Shown: positions 57,401 through 64,000 of the stretch, in pieces
How positions within the stretch are numbered: the stretch's first letter is position 1
Layout of the letters: each line of letters begins with the position of its first letter
Source: VRUE01 sp963715625
GTDB taxonomy: Bacteria; Actinomycetota; Thermoleophilia; Solirubrobacterales; 70-9
Length of the DNA stretch: 64,000 nt
Reading direction: 5' to 3'
Assembly (NCBI GenBank): GCA_963715625.1
Contig: OY970260.1
Span: forward strand, 1,922,001-1,986,000
Notes under the pieces: model-generated
What the model saw: only the letters and a program-made list of their open reading frames with translations
What the model was told of the DNA's origin: nothing
Databases searched by the model: none
Position numbers and translations under genes: made by a program

Positions 57401-57987
57401 TCCGCCTGTGGGGGCAGGGCCGGCTCGGCGATGCCCCGGCTGCGAAGCTCCGCATGGACGCCGCCGACGATCGCCCGCAGCCCGTCCACCTCGAAGGCGG
57501 CCACGAGGTCGGCCCGCGAGTCCTCGCCCTCGCCGAGGAAAGCCTCCAGCGCCCCGTCGAAGGCCTCGCGGGCGGCGCGCTCGGCCTCCGGCGCGTCGAG
57601 CACGCGGAACCCCGGGTCGATCCCGGCGGCGACCGGGTGCGCCGCGAGGACGCGGTTGCAGAAGCCGTGGATCGTGGTGATCCAGGCCGAGCCGACCCCG
57701 GCGAGCAGCTCGCGCGCCCGCTCGGGCCCGGCGGCCGCGCGCCGCCCCAGCTCGGCGCGGATCCGCCGGCGCAGCTCCGCCGCCGCCTTGTCGGTGAAGG
57801 TGAAGGCGAGCACGGCGTCGGGGGAGGCGCCGTCGTCGCAGACGAGCCGGCAGTAGCGCTCGACCATGACGCCGGTCTTGCCGGTGCCGGCGCCGGCCTC
57901 GAGCAGCACGTCGCGGCCGGCGACCGCGATCGCCGCCTCCTGCTCGGGCGTCGGCGCGCGCCCCGCGGCTGCCTCGGCCGGTCTCAC
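54472..57987 (-). CDS. addA: AddA-like UvrD helicase-nuclease
   Basis: The GTG-started 1171-residue product has the Walker A motif AGAGTGKT (about 31-38), TFTDKAAAELRRRI, the VDEFQDTN Walker B, GDELQSIYGFRHAD, HNAKGLEFGVVAVPDL and a C-terminal PD-(D/E)XK nuclease (VIDYKTDRLG). Four cysteines (EECAYRFY and CRGCPALGRTC) could hold an iron-sulfur cluster. The start overlaps the preceding addB-like stop by GTGA. A perfect 15-bp palindrome (55142-55184) lies in the coding region. The pair should process double-strand breaks for recombination. Confidence 0.88.
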   Translation of the reverse strand: MRPAEAAAGRAPTPEQEAAIAVAGRDVLLEAGAGTGKTGVMVERYCRLVCDDGASPDAVLAFTFTDKAAAELRRRIRAELGRRAAAGPERARELLAGVGSAWITTIHGFCNRVLAAHPVAAGIDPGFRVLDAPEAERAAREAFDGALEAFLGEGEDSRADLVAAFEVDGLRAIVGGVHAELRSRGIAEPALPPQAEPDVARALQEVATAATETLAELNPSDGKRAIPEQALELLDGAGPPGLDELCALRSGSKAKALAAYNEAIEAAISRSAEAGEGGEAYRQVGRLLALFSARFAAAKERRSGVDFEDLQILAASLLERTEAGEAYRTRFSHLMVDEFQDTNRLQLRLIEALRGPGSELIAVGDELQSIYGFRHADLDVFREQRRQIAARPDGELMELSGNFRSRPEAIGAVNAIGAVLFGDAYHPLRVGTLPQAEAQAQAPAVELLLTAREGWDGEGMDLAPGIDDRTPPSCLAEARFVAERLRALVDGGVNRGEMVVLLRAFTHLDAYEDSLERAGLRPYVVGGRGYWSQQQVADVCALLATIANPLDDQALFGALASPACGLAPDTLWLLRAAAGKKRHVWPAVERAALGGEAELAEPERLERIPASELALLRRFAATLGALRERCGRLSLGGLIDAAVTETGYDLAVLMRPSGEARFANVRKLMRLAEEFESREGRDLRGLLDFLAARAETDSEAQAATAIEGHDGVRIMTVHNAKGLEFGVVAVPDLARSLLAGTRAPILALGHEPEPRVGMQLRRLGAGSVNLYSYAELAEEAKERDAEEGLRLFHVAATRARRHLILSGVVKPQQGGETKPSTPVIERIVAGLGIDRESDSAIPVPAPEPRSGLEASFGPSEIAVRASLPSPERAAELRRIHAGDAVETRPMTGPPPLVRRRPPAVPNRPLSYSAISAFEECAYRFYMERILDLAPSGRHSSRIAEGMTTAMEGGGASGRTERAAQGAAVHTLLEWSAANGWREPSGELARRHAIAAGLDPDAAASLLDPLRAWLGSDLLAERVRDPEAEARAEVPLLLSVGGTVLRGSIDLLAEREGHPPLVIDYKTDRLGASSPAEHASRYQTQRDTYALAVAESRGAPEVEVGYVFLERPEEPVLTVLGAAEMEAGRARLAAAIERIERGDFPPADPPRRNWDLCRGCPALGRTCSGPGG
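55142..55184. repeat. Hairpin E with conserved apical TATCCGGGA, inside addA
   Basis: GCGGTCGTCATTCCT (55142-55156) pairs perfectly with AGGAATGACGACCGC (55170-55184) around TCCGCTATCCGGG. On the minus strand it encodes part of RHSSRIAEGMTTAMEGGG, in frame, between conserved blocks of the nuclease domain. Confidence 0.75.
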
Positions 57988-60900
57988 CGGTCCTCCACCT
58001 CGAAGTCCTCGTCGCTCACGGGCGCCCTGTCCCGCCGGCAGATCGGCGCGAGCTGGCAGTAGGCGGGGCAGACGTCGTGGTCGCGCAGGCCGGGCCGCGG
58101 CCCGGGGTCGCGGCGGATGTCGCCGGCCCGCATCCGGGCGACGATTCCGCCCGCCCGTTCCCGCGCCTCGGCCAGCAGCTCCTCCAGCCCCGCCTCGTCG
58201 ACGAGGTCGCCGTCGTAGAGGCGGTAGGAGGCGAGCGCGCCGGCGGCGCGCTCGAGCACGGCGCCGCGGGGGCGGCGCACCGAGGTCCCGCGCAGCGGGT
58301 GGTAGAGGCCGCCGACGACGCCGGCGCCCCAGTGCTCGGTGACCGCGAGTAGGTAGAGCTGCAGCTGCAGCTTCGCCTTCTCCTCGAGCTTCTCGCGCGG
58401 GGTGACCCTGCCGGAGAGCTTGTAGTCGAGGACCAGGGCGCTGCCGTCGGGGGCGCGGTCGACGCGGTCGATCGCCCCGTGCAGCCCCCACCCGTCGATC
58501 TCCAGCACCGGCCGCTCGCTCCCCTCGTGCTCGCCGAAGGCCGCCTCCAGCAGCCAGGGCTCGAAGCCGCCGGTCTCCCGCTCGGCCTCCTCGGCCAGGA
58601 AGCGGGCGAGCAGGCGCTCGACCCGCCGCGCCATCGCGCGCTCGGCGGGGTGCTCGCCCAGCTCGCGCTCGGCGCAGATCTCGGCCAGCAACGCGCGGCC
58701 GCGCTCGGTCCAGGCGGCAAGCGAGCCCGGCCGCGGCAGGGCGTCGCCTCCGGGGCGCTCGATGTAGAGGCGCTCGAGCGCGGCGTGCATCAGCCCTCCC
58801 TGGACGAGGGGGTCGGGGACGGGATCGAGCGGCTGGGGGTCCAGCTCGTGCCCGGCGAACCAGCGGTAGGAGCAGACGTCGAATTCCTCCAGCGTCGTGC
58901 CGCCGTAGGCGCCGACCGCGGCGAGCGACTCGATCGCGGCGGGGTTGGCGAGCGGTCCCGGAGCGCGGGCCGCGGCCTCGGCCCGGCGCGCCGCCGCGAT
59001 CCGGTCCTCGAGCCGCTTGCGGGCCTCCCTGCCGACGCCCTCGACCGCCGCGGCCGGATCCGCGTCGCGTCCATGCGCGGCCACCGCCCGGGCCAGCTCG
59101 TCCTCGGAAGGCGCTTCGGACACGGGGTGCACGACCTCCGTCAGATCCCGGGCCAGCGAGATCGACTCCTCGGCCGGGTCCGGCCCAACCTCCGGCGGCG
59201 GCGGTGAGAGCAGCCGGCGAACGTCGTCGAGCAGCGGCGAGCGCGCCGCCGCGGCGCCGTTCTCGTCGCTCTCGCGGTAGGAGAGGAAGAGGCGCTCGCG
59301 GGGGAGCGAGACGCAGGTGTAGAAGAGGTAGCGCTCCTCGGCATCGGTGTCGCGGCGCGGGTCGAGGCCGAGCGCGGAGCGCTGGCGCTCGGAGAGAAAG
59401 GGGTCGCCGCCGCGGTCGCGGCGGGGGAACTCGCCGTCCTGAAGCGAGGCGACGAAGACGTGGTCGAAGCGGCCGGCACGCAGGCGGTAGGGGTCGGCGA
59501 TCCGGACCCGGCCCGCGACCGGCCCGCTCCAGACGCGGAAGCGGAGCGTCGCGATCGCCTCGGCGAGCCGCTCGGGAGCGGGGGAGAGCTCGCCCAGCTC
59601 GCTCAGCTCGGCGAGCGCTCTGGCGATCTCCGCCGCCGCGCGCAGCTCGACCCCCTCGCCGGGCGCCGGACGTGCCCCGTCGCCACCGCCGCGCAGCGGG
59701 CGCGAGGCCATCGTCGCCGCCAGGCGCCCGACCGCCGCCGCCAGCTCGGCCGGCGAGCGCGCGGCGGCCTCCCGGATCCGCGCCAGGTCGTGGGGCAGCT
59801 CCCGGTCCTGGCCTGCCCAGAGGTCCAGCGCCGCCCGGGCGCTCTGCACCCGCCCGCGCCTCAGCGCCCGCTCGAACCAGTTGACGGTCGAGGACGAGAT
59901 GCCCGACGGCCCGCGCATGTAGAGCAGCAGGTCGCTCGCCCGGCCGCTGCCGAGCTCGGCAGCGAGCAGGGCGAGGAGCGCTCCGCCGGTCGCCGTCCCG
60001 CCGACCGCGAGCTCCGCCTCCAGGGCGGCGGCGATCCCGTAGGACTCGAGCACCTCCGCGAGCAGCGGGCCGCGCCGCACCGGATCGCGCAGGACGATCG
60101 CGATCTCGGCCTCCTCGACGCCGGCGGCGAGGAGCTTCGCCACCTCCGCGCCGATCGCCTCCGCCTCGCCGCGGGCGCCGGCCGAGCGCAGCAGCGTCAG
60201 CCCGCCGTCCGGCGCCTGCGGCTCGGCGTCGACCCTGCCGAAGCTCCGCTCCAGGTGGAAGAGCAGCCGGTTGGGGGTGTTCGCGGCCGCGGGCTCGGTC
60301 GCCGTCTCCTCGGCGACGCCGATCCGGGAGCGCAGCTTCTCCAGCAGGCCGGCGCGGGCGGCCAGCGCGGCGCGGCCCTCCTCGTAGGAGATGGCCACCG
60401 TCACCTCCGTGACCGGCGCGAGGGCTTCGAGCAGCTCGAGCTGGTTGCGGGTGAGGTCGTCGAGGCCGTAGAGAAAGAGGGGGCGCCCGCCCCAGGGCTC
60501 GCCGGAGCGGCGCACCACGGCGATCGCCTCGCGGGCGATCTGGTGGGAGTCGGTCCGGCCGAGTCGCCCGCGCACCGTCGCGTAGCCGGCGGCGAGGGCG
60601 GCCAGGTCGCCGAGGTAGGCGGAGCTCTCCAGGGTCTCGGCGCTGCCGCCGAGTCCCGCCGGGTCGAGTCCCGCCGCCTGGATCTCGTCGAGCAGCCGCT
60701 CGAAGGCGACGGCGAACCCCGGTCGCCGGGAGGCCCGTCTCAACGGCCCCAGCCCGGCGCGGCACTCCGAGGTGGCCACCGCGATCGCCCGCAGGCGCTG
60801 CGCCGGGGTCAGCTCGGCACCGGGTGGCGAGCCTCCGGCCGCCGCGATCTCGCGGAAGAGGCCGCCGAACGTGGTCACGGTCCCGCCGAGCGCGGCGCCC

Positions 60901-61049
60901 GCCGCGCAGATCTCGCGCTCGAGCTCGAAGACGTCGTCGACGTTGGGGACGACGAGGACCGGATCGCGCTCGAGCGCGGCGGCGAAGCGGCGCAGGATCA
61001 ACCCCCTGCGGCCGGAGTTGAGAGGCCCGTGGATCAGCTTCAGCGCCAT
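57984..61049 (-). CDS. addB: AddB-like nuclease subunit
   Basis: The 1021-residue product begins MALKLIHGPLNSGRRGLILRRF, a degenerate Walker A lacking the usual Lys, as in helicase-dead AddB subunits. It continues with DHVFVASLQDGEFPRR, FDVCSYRWFAGH, and a C-terminal PD-(D/E)XK nuclease (VLDYKLSGRVTPRE). CPAYCQLAPICR with the earlier CSYRWF suggests a 4Fe-4S cluster. It overlaps the helicase gene by 4 bases, so the two are co-translated as one complex. Confidence 0.85.
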   Translation of the reverse strand: MALKLIHGPLNSGRRGLILRRFAAALERDPVLVVPNVDDVFELEREICAAGAALGGTVTTFGGLFREIAAAGGSPPGAELTPAQRLRAIAVATSECRAGLGPLRRASRRPGFAVAFERLLDEIQAAGLDPAGLGGSAETLESSAYLGDLAALAAGYATVRGRLGRTDSHQIAREAIAVVRRSGEPWGGRPLFLYGLDDLTRNQLELLEALAPVTEVTVAISYEEGRAALAARAGLLEKLRSRIGVAEETATEPAAANTPNRLLFHLERSFGRVDAEPQAPDGGLTLLRSAGARGEAEAIGAEVAKLLAAGVEEAEIAIVLRDPVRRGPLLAEVLESYGIAAALEAELAVGGTATGGALLALLAAELGSGRASDLLLYMRGPSGISSSTVNWFERALRRGRVQSARAALDLWAGQDRELPHDLARIREAAARSPAELAAAVGRLAATMASRPLRGGGDGARPAPGEGVELRAAAEIARALAELSELGELSPAPERLAEAIATLRFRVWSGPVAGRVRIADPYRLRAGRFDHVFVASLQDGEFPRRDRGGDPFLSERQRSALGLDPRRDTDAEERYLFYTCVSLPRERLFLSYRESDENGAAAARSPLLDDVRRLLSPPPPEVGPDPAEESISLARDLTEVVHPVSEAPSEDELARAVAAHGRDADPAAAVEGVGREARKRLEDRIAAARRAEAAARAPGPLANPAAIESLAAVGAYGGTTLEEFDVCSYRWFAGHELDPQPLDPVPDPLVQGGLMHAALERLYIERPGGDALPRPGSLAAWTERGRALLAEICAERELGEHPAERAMARRVERLLARFLAEEAERETGGFEPWLLEAAFGEHEGSERPVLEIDGWGLHGAIDRVDRAPDGSALVLDYKLSGRVTPREKLEEKAKLQLQLYLLAVTEHWGAGVVGGLYHPLRGTSVRRPRGAVLERAAGALASYRLYDGDLVDEAGLEELLAEARERAGGIVARMRAGDIRRDPGPRPGLRDHDVCPAYCQLAPICRRDRAPVSDEDFEVEDR

Positions 61050-61147
61050 CCCCTCACCCTATGGCCGTCCCCGGCGCCCCGCCGCCGCAAACTGCGGCAT
61101 CCCAGCCCCGATTTGGCGTCTACCGCCCCCTCTAGATTCCACCCCAG

Positions 61148-61603
61148 ATGGCACTCTGCTTCGTAGACCCGGCCGACGCGATCCGCGCGATCGCCGACTC
61201 GATCGGCCGCGAGGCGCGCCGCCAGCTGCTCGGCGAGGCCGTCCGCGCCTGGGTCGACGAGATCCCCGACGAAGAGCTCGAGACCCATTACGCCAAGGCG
61301 CTCTCCGAGCTCGACGAGCACGACCTCTCGATGCTCGCCGCCTGGCACGGCTCGCTCGAGGTCGGCCACCCGGTCCCCAACCGCGACTTCCTCATGGGCG
61401 CCTTCGGCTCGCTCGGCGAGAACCGCCGCGAGGCGCTCAAGCTCGCCGCCGGCTTCCGCGGCGAGGAGGCCGTCGACGCCGGGGTCACCGAGGATGACGC
61501 CCTGGAGCTGGTCCTCAGCCTCCTCTCCCCGCCGCGCCAGATGGAGCTGGCCCTCGAGGCCGTAGAGCTCTACATCTGGGACCGCGCCGGCTCGGACAAC
61601 TAG
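61148..61603 (+). CDS. Conserved-looking helical protein, unknown
   Basis: The 151-residue product (MALCFVDPADAIRAIADSIGREARRQLLGEAVRAWVDEIPD...) is mainly helical and acidic, with no membrane segment. It includes AAWHGSLEVGHPVPNRDFLMGAFGSLG and VLSLLSPPRQMELALEAVELYIWD. No domain is recognised. It is divergent from addB by 98 bases. The codon pattern is like that of real genes here. Confidence 0.7.
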   Translation: MALCFVDPADAIRAIADSIGREARRQLLGEAVRAWVDEIPDEELETHYAKALSELDEHDLSMLAAWHGSLEVGHPVPNRDFLMGAFGSLGENRREALKLAAGFRGEEAVDAGVTEDDALELVLSLLSPPRQMELALEAVELYIWDRAGSDN

Positions 61604-61615
61604 ACTCAGTTCTGG

Positions 61616-61717
61616 TTGAACGCCAGCGACGCAGAGTTGGACCTGGCCCAGATCGCAGACTGGGGACCACCAGAGGACTGGACTGACTGGGTCGATGTCG
61701 CTGGGAATCTCGGCTGA
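61616..61717 (+). other. Short open frame, possibly a gene remnant
   Basis: A 33-codon frame from TTG 61616 encodes LNASDAELDLAQIADWGPPEDW and a short acidic tail, ending TGA at 61717. It has the composition of a real protein but no start signal. It may be the end of a decayed gene. The rest of 61718-61840 shows no feature. Confidence 0.25.
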
Positions 61718-61842
61718 TCGATGAAGGGTCCCTCCACAGGCCTTCCTCACGTTTGAGCGGCGACGCTCGTTGTTGAAGGCATGAGACGCCAAAATCTCAC
61801 CGCGCTGGCTGCTCGGTCGGCCCTTCCGCCCGGTCCGACACG

Positions 61843-62050
61843 CATCCAAAGCTGCACTGCCCCTGGTTGGCCTGCGTCGGCGAGGCCGATCGCATCGCCA
61901 ATCCCGGCCCGGCGATCGCCGCGGCCCGCCGCGCGCCCAGGGGCGAGTTGCGCACCTCCGGGGGTCGACCACTTCGACATCTACGACGGCCCGGAGCACG
62001 AGACGCTGGTCGAAGACCAGCTCGACTTCCTTCGACGGCACCTGTCCTAG
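61843..62050 (+). pseudogene. C-terminal remnant of an alpha/beta hydrolase, frameshifted
   Basis: One frame encodes LACVGEADRIANPGPAIAAARR, which resembles the acid-residue region of alpha/beta hydrolases. After a frameshift near 61955 another frame gives GVDHFDIYDGPEHETLVEDQ and FLRRHLS, which resembles the catalytic-histidine tail. The N-terminal two-thirds is missing. The stop lies 4 bases past the start of the convergent HAD gene end. Confidence 0.6.
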
Positions 62051-62688
62051 CGGAGCGCTGCGCGAATCTCGCCGATCGCCTGCCCGTTGTCCTGGAAGTG
62101 GACGGCGTGCAGGCCCGCTTTGCGGGCGCCTTCGACGTTGACGAGGACGTCGTTGACGAAGAGGCAGGACGCGGCGGGCTTGGCGATCCGCTCCAGGGTC
62201 AGCTCGTAGATCCGCGACTCCGGCTTGCGGCAGCCGACGAAGGCGGAGTTGACGACCGTCTCGAAGATCTCGTCGACCGGCAGCATCGAGCGCCACAGCG
62301 GCTCCCACTCGCGCACGTTGTTCGTCAGCATCGCCATCCGGTACCCCTCGGCCTTCAGCTCCCGCATCAGCTCGATCATCTCCGGGTTCGGGTCGAGCGC
62401 CTCGAAGTAGATCTCTTTGAAGCGGTGCATCTCGGGCCGGTGGCCGAGCAGCGGCTCGAGGCTGTCGGTGAGCAGATCGAGGAAGGCGACCTCGGTGATC
62501 TCGCCCCGCTCCATTTCGAAGAGCGGGTTCTCGCCGTTCTCCTCCGCGGCCGCCTGCATCGCCTTGCCGAGCGTCTCGGTCGTGATCCCGGTCTCGTTCT
62601 GGAAGGCCATGAAGGACTGGATCAGCGGCGTCGTCAGCACGCCGCCGAAGTCGGAGACGATCGCGTCGATCCCGGGGCGCTCAGCCAT
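62047..62688 (-). CDS. HAD-superfamily hydrolase (HAD-IA)
   Basis: The 213-residue product has the nucleophile motif VSDFGGVLTTPL, motif II MLTNN, the lysine motif CRKPESRIYELTLERI and motif IV FVNDVLVNVEGARKAGL. The second Asp of the usual DxD is replaced by Gly, as in dehalogenase/epoxide-hydrolase-like members, so phosphatase activity is not certain. The start overlaps the downstream-mapped neighbour (62681-63073) by 8 bases, indicating co-translation. Confidence 0.88.
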   Translation of the reverse strand: MAERPGIDAIVSDFGGVLTTPLIQSFMAFQNETGITTETLGKAMQAAAEENGENPLFEMERGEITEVAFLDLLTDSLEPLLGHRPEMHRFKEIYFEALDPNPEMIELMRELKAEGYRMAMLTNNVREWEPLWRSMLPVDEIFETVVNSAFVGCRKPESRIYELTLERIAKPAASCLFVNDVLVNVEGARKAGLHAVHFQDNGQAIGEIRAALR

Positions 62689-63073
62689 CCGCGCTGACCA
62701 CCTCGTAGTGGCCCAGGCCCTCGCGGCCCTCGAGCGACCAGCGGAAGAAGGCGATCTGGCCCCGCAGCCCCGGATGGCTCACGGTGCTGGAGTTGATCAG
62801 CGTGCCGGCGCCTCGCAACGGCTGCCCCTCCTCCTCGTCCAGCCAGAGCTCCAGCGTCGCACGGCGCTGCACCCCGTCGGGCCCGTACTCGGTCGAGAGC
62901 AGCGTCTCGGAGACCTCGACCGGCGCGCCGTCGGCGCCGCAGAGCACCGCGGCCACCTGCTCCTCGCCGTGCCCGTCCGCCCGCTCGGGCCGGACCGCGC
63001 TCAGCGCCAGCAGCCCCCCGTCGGAGAAGACGATCCCGATCGACCGCCGCACGATCTGTCCCTCGCCGCTCAT
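62681..63073 (-). CDS. Protein of unknown function, co-translated with the HAD gene
   Basis: The 130-residue product (MSGEGQIVRRSIGIVFSDGGLLALSAVRPERADG...) seems to be a beta-rich domain with no signal peptide. Segments such as TLELWLDEEEGQPLRGAGTLINSS and GREGLGHYEVVSADG have the look of a small lipocalin- or streptavidin-like barrel, but this is not established. It overlaps the HAD gene start by 8 bases (ATGGCTGA). Its start is 57 bases from the divergent DUF59 gene. Confidence 0.65.
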   Translation of the reverse strand: MSGEGQIVRRSIGIVFSDGGLLALSAVRPERADGHGEEQVAAVLCGADGAPVEVSETLLSTEYGPDGVQRRATLELWLDEEEGQPLRGAGTLINSSTVSHPGLRGQIAFFRWSLEGREGLGHYEVVSADG

Positions 63074-63130
63074 CGGGCCGGAAGCCTAGTTATTGACCGG
63101 CCCGGCACGGGGTCCGGCTACGATGCCGTC

Positions 63131-63445
63131 ATGGCCGAAGAAACCGCTGTCCTCACCGAAGACGACGTCCTCGAGGCGCTCGAGGAGGTGATCGACCCCG
63201 AGCTGGGGCTCGACTTCGTCTCCCTCGGCCTCGTCTACGACGTCGAGATCGAGGGCGAGGAGGTCCTCGTCACCTTCACCCTCACCACCCCCGCCTGCCC
63301 GATCGGCCCCCAGGTCTCCGAGCAGATGAAGGAGTTCGTAGGCGACCTCCCTGGAGTCTCCGCCGTCCACCCGAAGATGGTCTTCGACCCCCCGTGGAGC
63401 CCGGAGATGATGACCGAGGACGCCAAGTTCGCTTTGGGCTTCTAG
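63131..63445 (+). CDS. DUF59/MIP18-family metal-sulfur cluster assembly protein (SufT/PaaD-like)
   Basis: The 104-residue product has EDDVLEALEEVIDPELGLDFVSLGLVYDVEI, LTTPACPIGPQVSEQ with the conserved Cys, and VFDPPWSPEMM, the full DUF59 pattern. Such proteins help mature iron-sulfur proteins; AddA/AddB-type nucleases with predicted clusters in this window would be among the clients. The length matches the family. Confidence 0.93.
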   Translation: MAEETAVLTEDDVLEALEEVIDPELGLDFVSLGLVYDVEIEGEEVLVTFTLTTPACPIGPQVSEQMKEFVGDLPGVSAVHPKMVFDPPWSPEMMTEDAKFALGF

Positions 63446-63553
63446 GCAGGGTGGCCCAGGACTGCGGGAAGGTCGGGGCGGCGCCAATCCATGCTCGGGC
63501 CGAGGTGACTTGAGCAAGCTGGCCAGCAAGACGTTTTCGAGCCAGCGATTCGC

Positions 63554-63805
63554 CTAGCCGGTAAGAAGCTCCTCTAGGGGGCGGCTGCTGTCATTGAAGT
63601 AGCTCGAATGAGTCTGCTTGATCGTCTCCAGCGAGTCGGCGCTCAGGAGAACGATGTCAAGCCTTTCGTCGTCGGCATTTGCCTGCTCGGCTTCGGCGTA
63701 GGCCGCCTGGGCAACGTCGTAGTCGGTACCGAATGACTCAACTTGCGTCTTGCCGGTCGCTAGGTCGTAGCTGACCAGGAAGTGCTTGATCTCGTCCGGG
63801 CTCAT
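63554..63805 (-). CDS. Small protein of unknown function (83 aa)
   Basis: The product MSPDEIKHFLVSYDLATGKTQVESFGTDYDVAQAAYAEAEQANADD... has the strand-helix layout of a small alpha/beta domain and no signal. It overlaps, by ATGA, the stop of the next upstream gene on the same strand. No family is recognised with confidence. Gap 63446-63553 contains nothing recognised. Confidence 0.65.
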   Translation of the reverse strand: MSPDEIKHFLVSYDLATGKTQVESFGTDYDVAQAAYAEAEQANADDERLDIVLLSADSLETIKQTHSSYFNDSSRPLEELLTG

Positions 63806-64000
63806 TTGCTTGCCTTGCGTCGAATTGCTCTGCGGCGAAGGGTATCGACTCGCGCTCTTAACCCCATGAGGCGCTCGTGAAGCGCGGGGTCCGCCGGAAG
63901 ACCCTGATCCGCGATGGCGAGGAACTCTCCCAAGACGACATAGAAGTCACGAAGCTCTCGGGGGCCGGTGCCGAACTTGAGGCCAGACGCGACGCGACGA
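63802..64000 (-). CDS. Unknown protein, 5' end outside window
   Basis: About 65 codons are visible on the minus strand, reading LKFGTGPRELRDFYVVLGE then FLAIADQGLPADPALHERLMGLRARVDTL and ending RRKASK. It is helical and basic at the C-terminus. The TGA overlaps the ATG of the 83-residue gene, so both are co-translated. The family is not recognised. Confidence 0.6.
   Translation of the reverse strand, partial: RRVASGLKFGTGPRELRDFYVVLGEFLAIADQGLPADPALHERLMGLRARVDTLRRRAIRRKASK

Noticed and set aside
57988..60765. Upstream extension of the addA frame to a 2097-residue protein
   Set aside because: The extra part is an out-of-frame reading of addB, rich in Arg/Gly/Pro. The GTG at 57987 with the GTGA overlap is the proper start.

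Overview
This is a GC-rich chromosomal window of about 70% G+C by eye. Gene content and order suggest an actinobacterium of the Thermoleophilia/Solirubrobacterales type: an ispD-ispF-cysS-rlmB-sigH cluster, a lysA-hom-thrC-thrB cluster, several acyl-CoA dehydrogenases, an F420-type luciferase-like oxidoreductase, a MarP-like protease and a rhomboid with an N-terminal zinc finger. This placement is inferred from gene content, not from a search. No prophage, CRISPR array, rRNA or complete insertion sequence is visible.\n\nLayout. 1-9 kb: isoprenoid genes ispD (partial) and ispF flanking a PHP phosphatase, an acyl-CoA ligase, a coiled-coil protein, cysS, rlmB, a Fic protein and sigH. 9-12 kb: a SIR2-like protein and a GNAT-like protein, then tRNA-Thr. 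12-24 kb: membrane proteins, a ring-cleaving dioxygenase with a maleylacetate-reductase-like enzyme, a PlsC-GpsA fusion, an ECF sigma operon, a rhomboid, a BtuF-like binding protein, a CBS-domain transporter and 3-hydroxyacyl-CoA dehydrogenase. 24-34 kb: three acyl-CoA dehydrogenases, a cell-wall-binding protein, a CDF metal exporter and an M23 peptidase. 34-47 kb: lysA, hom, a rearranged thrC/thrB region and gltB. 47-64 kb: an FHA protein, a penicillin-binding protein, a MarP-like protease, xseA-xseB, addA-addB and small genes.\n\nThe most unusual region is 37.0-41.9 kb. The threonine genes are interleaved with three copies of a two-gene DUF4258/DUF2283 (toxin-antitoxin-like) module and with truncated second copies of thrC, thrB and a cupin gene. 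The arrangement fits a tandem duplication of thrC-module-thrB-module-cupin followed by an internal deletion. One module copy carries a 167-bp palindromic mobile element flanked by a TTA duplication, and the paralogous module preserves the empty site. A sister element (163 bp, TAA duplication) lies just after the Fic gene.\n\nThe window is also rich in long inverted repeats. Some are composite islands filling gaps between convergent genes, some are short hairpins with changing arms but a conserved apical sequence, and two lie inside the coding regions of cysS and addA. Several otherwise conserved genes (PHP phosphatase, SHOCT membrane protein, MarP-like protease, xseA) are split by single-base frameshifts. 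These may be assembly errors or real mutations.
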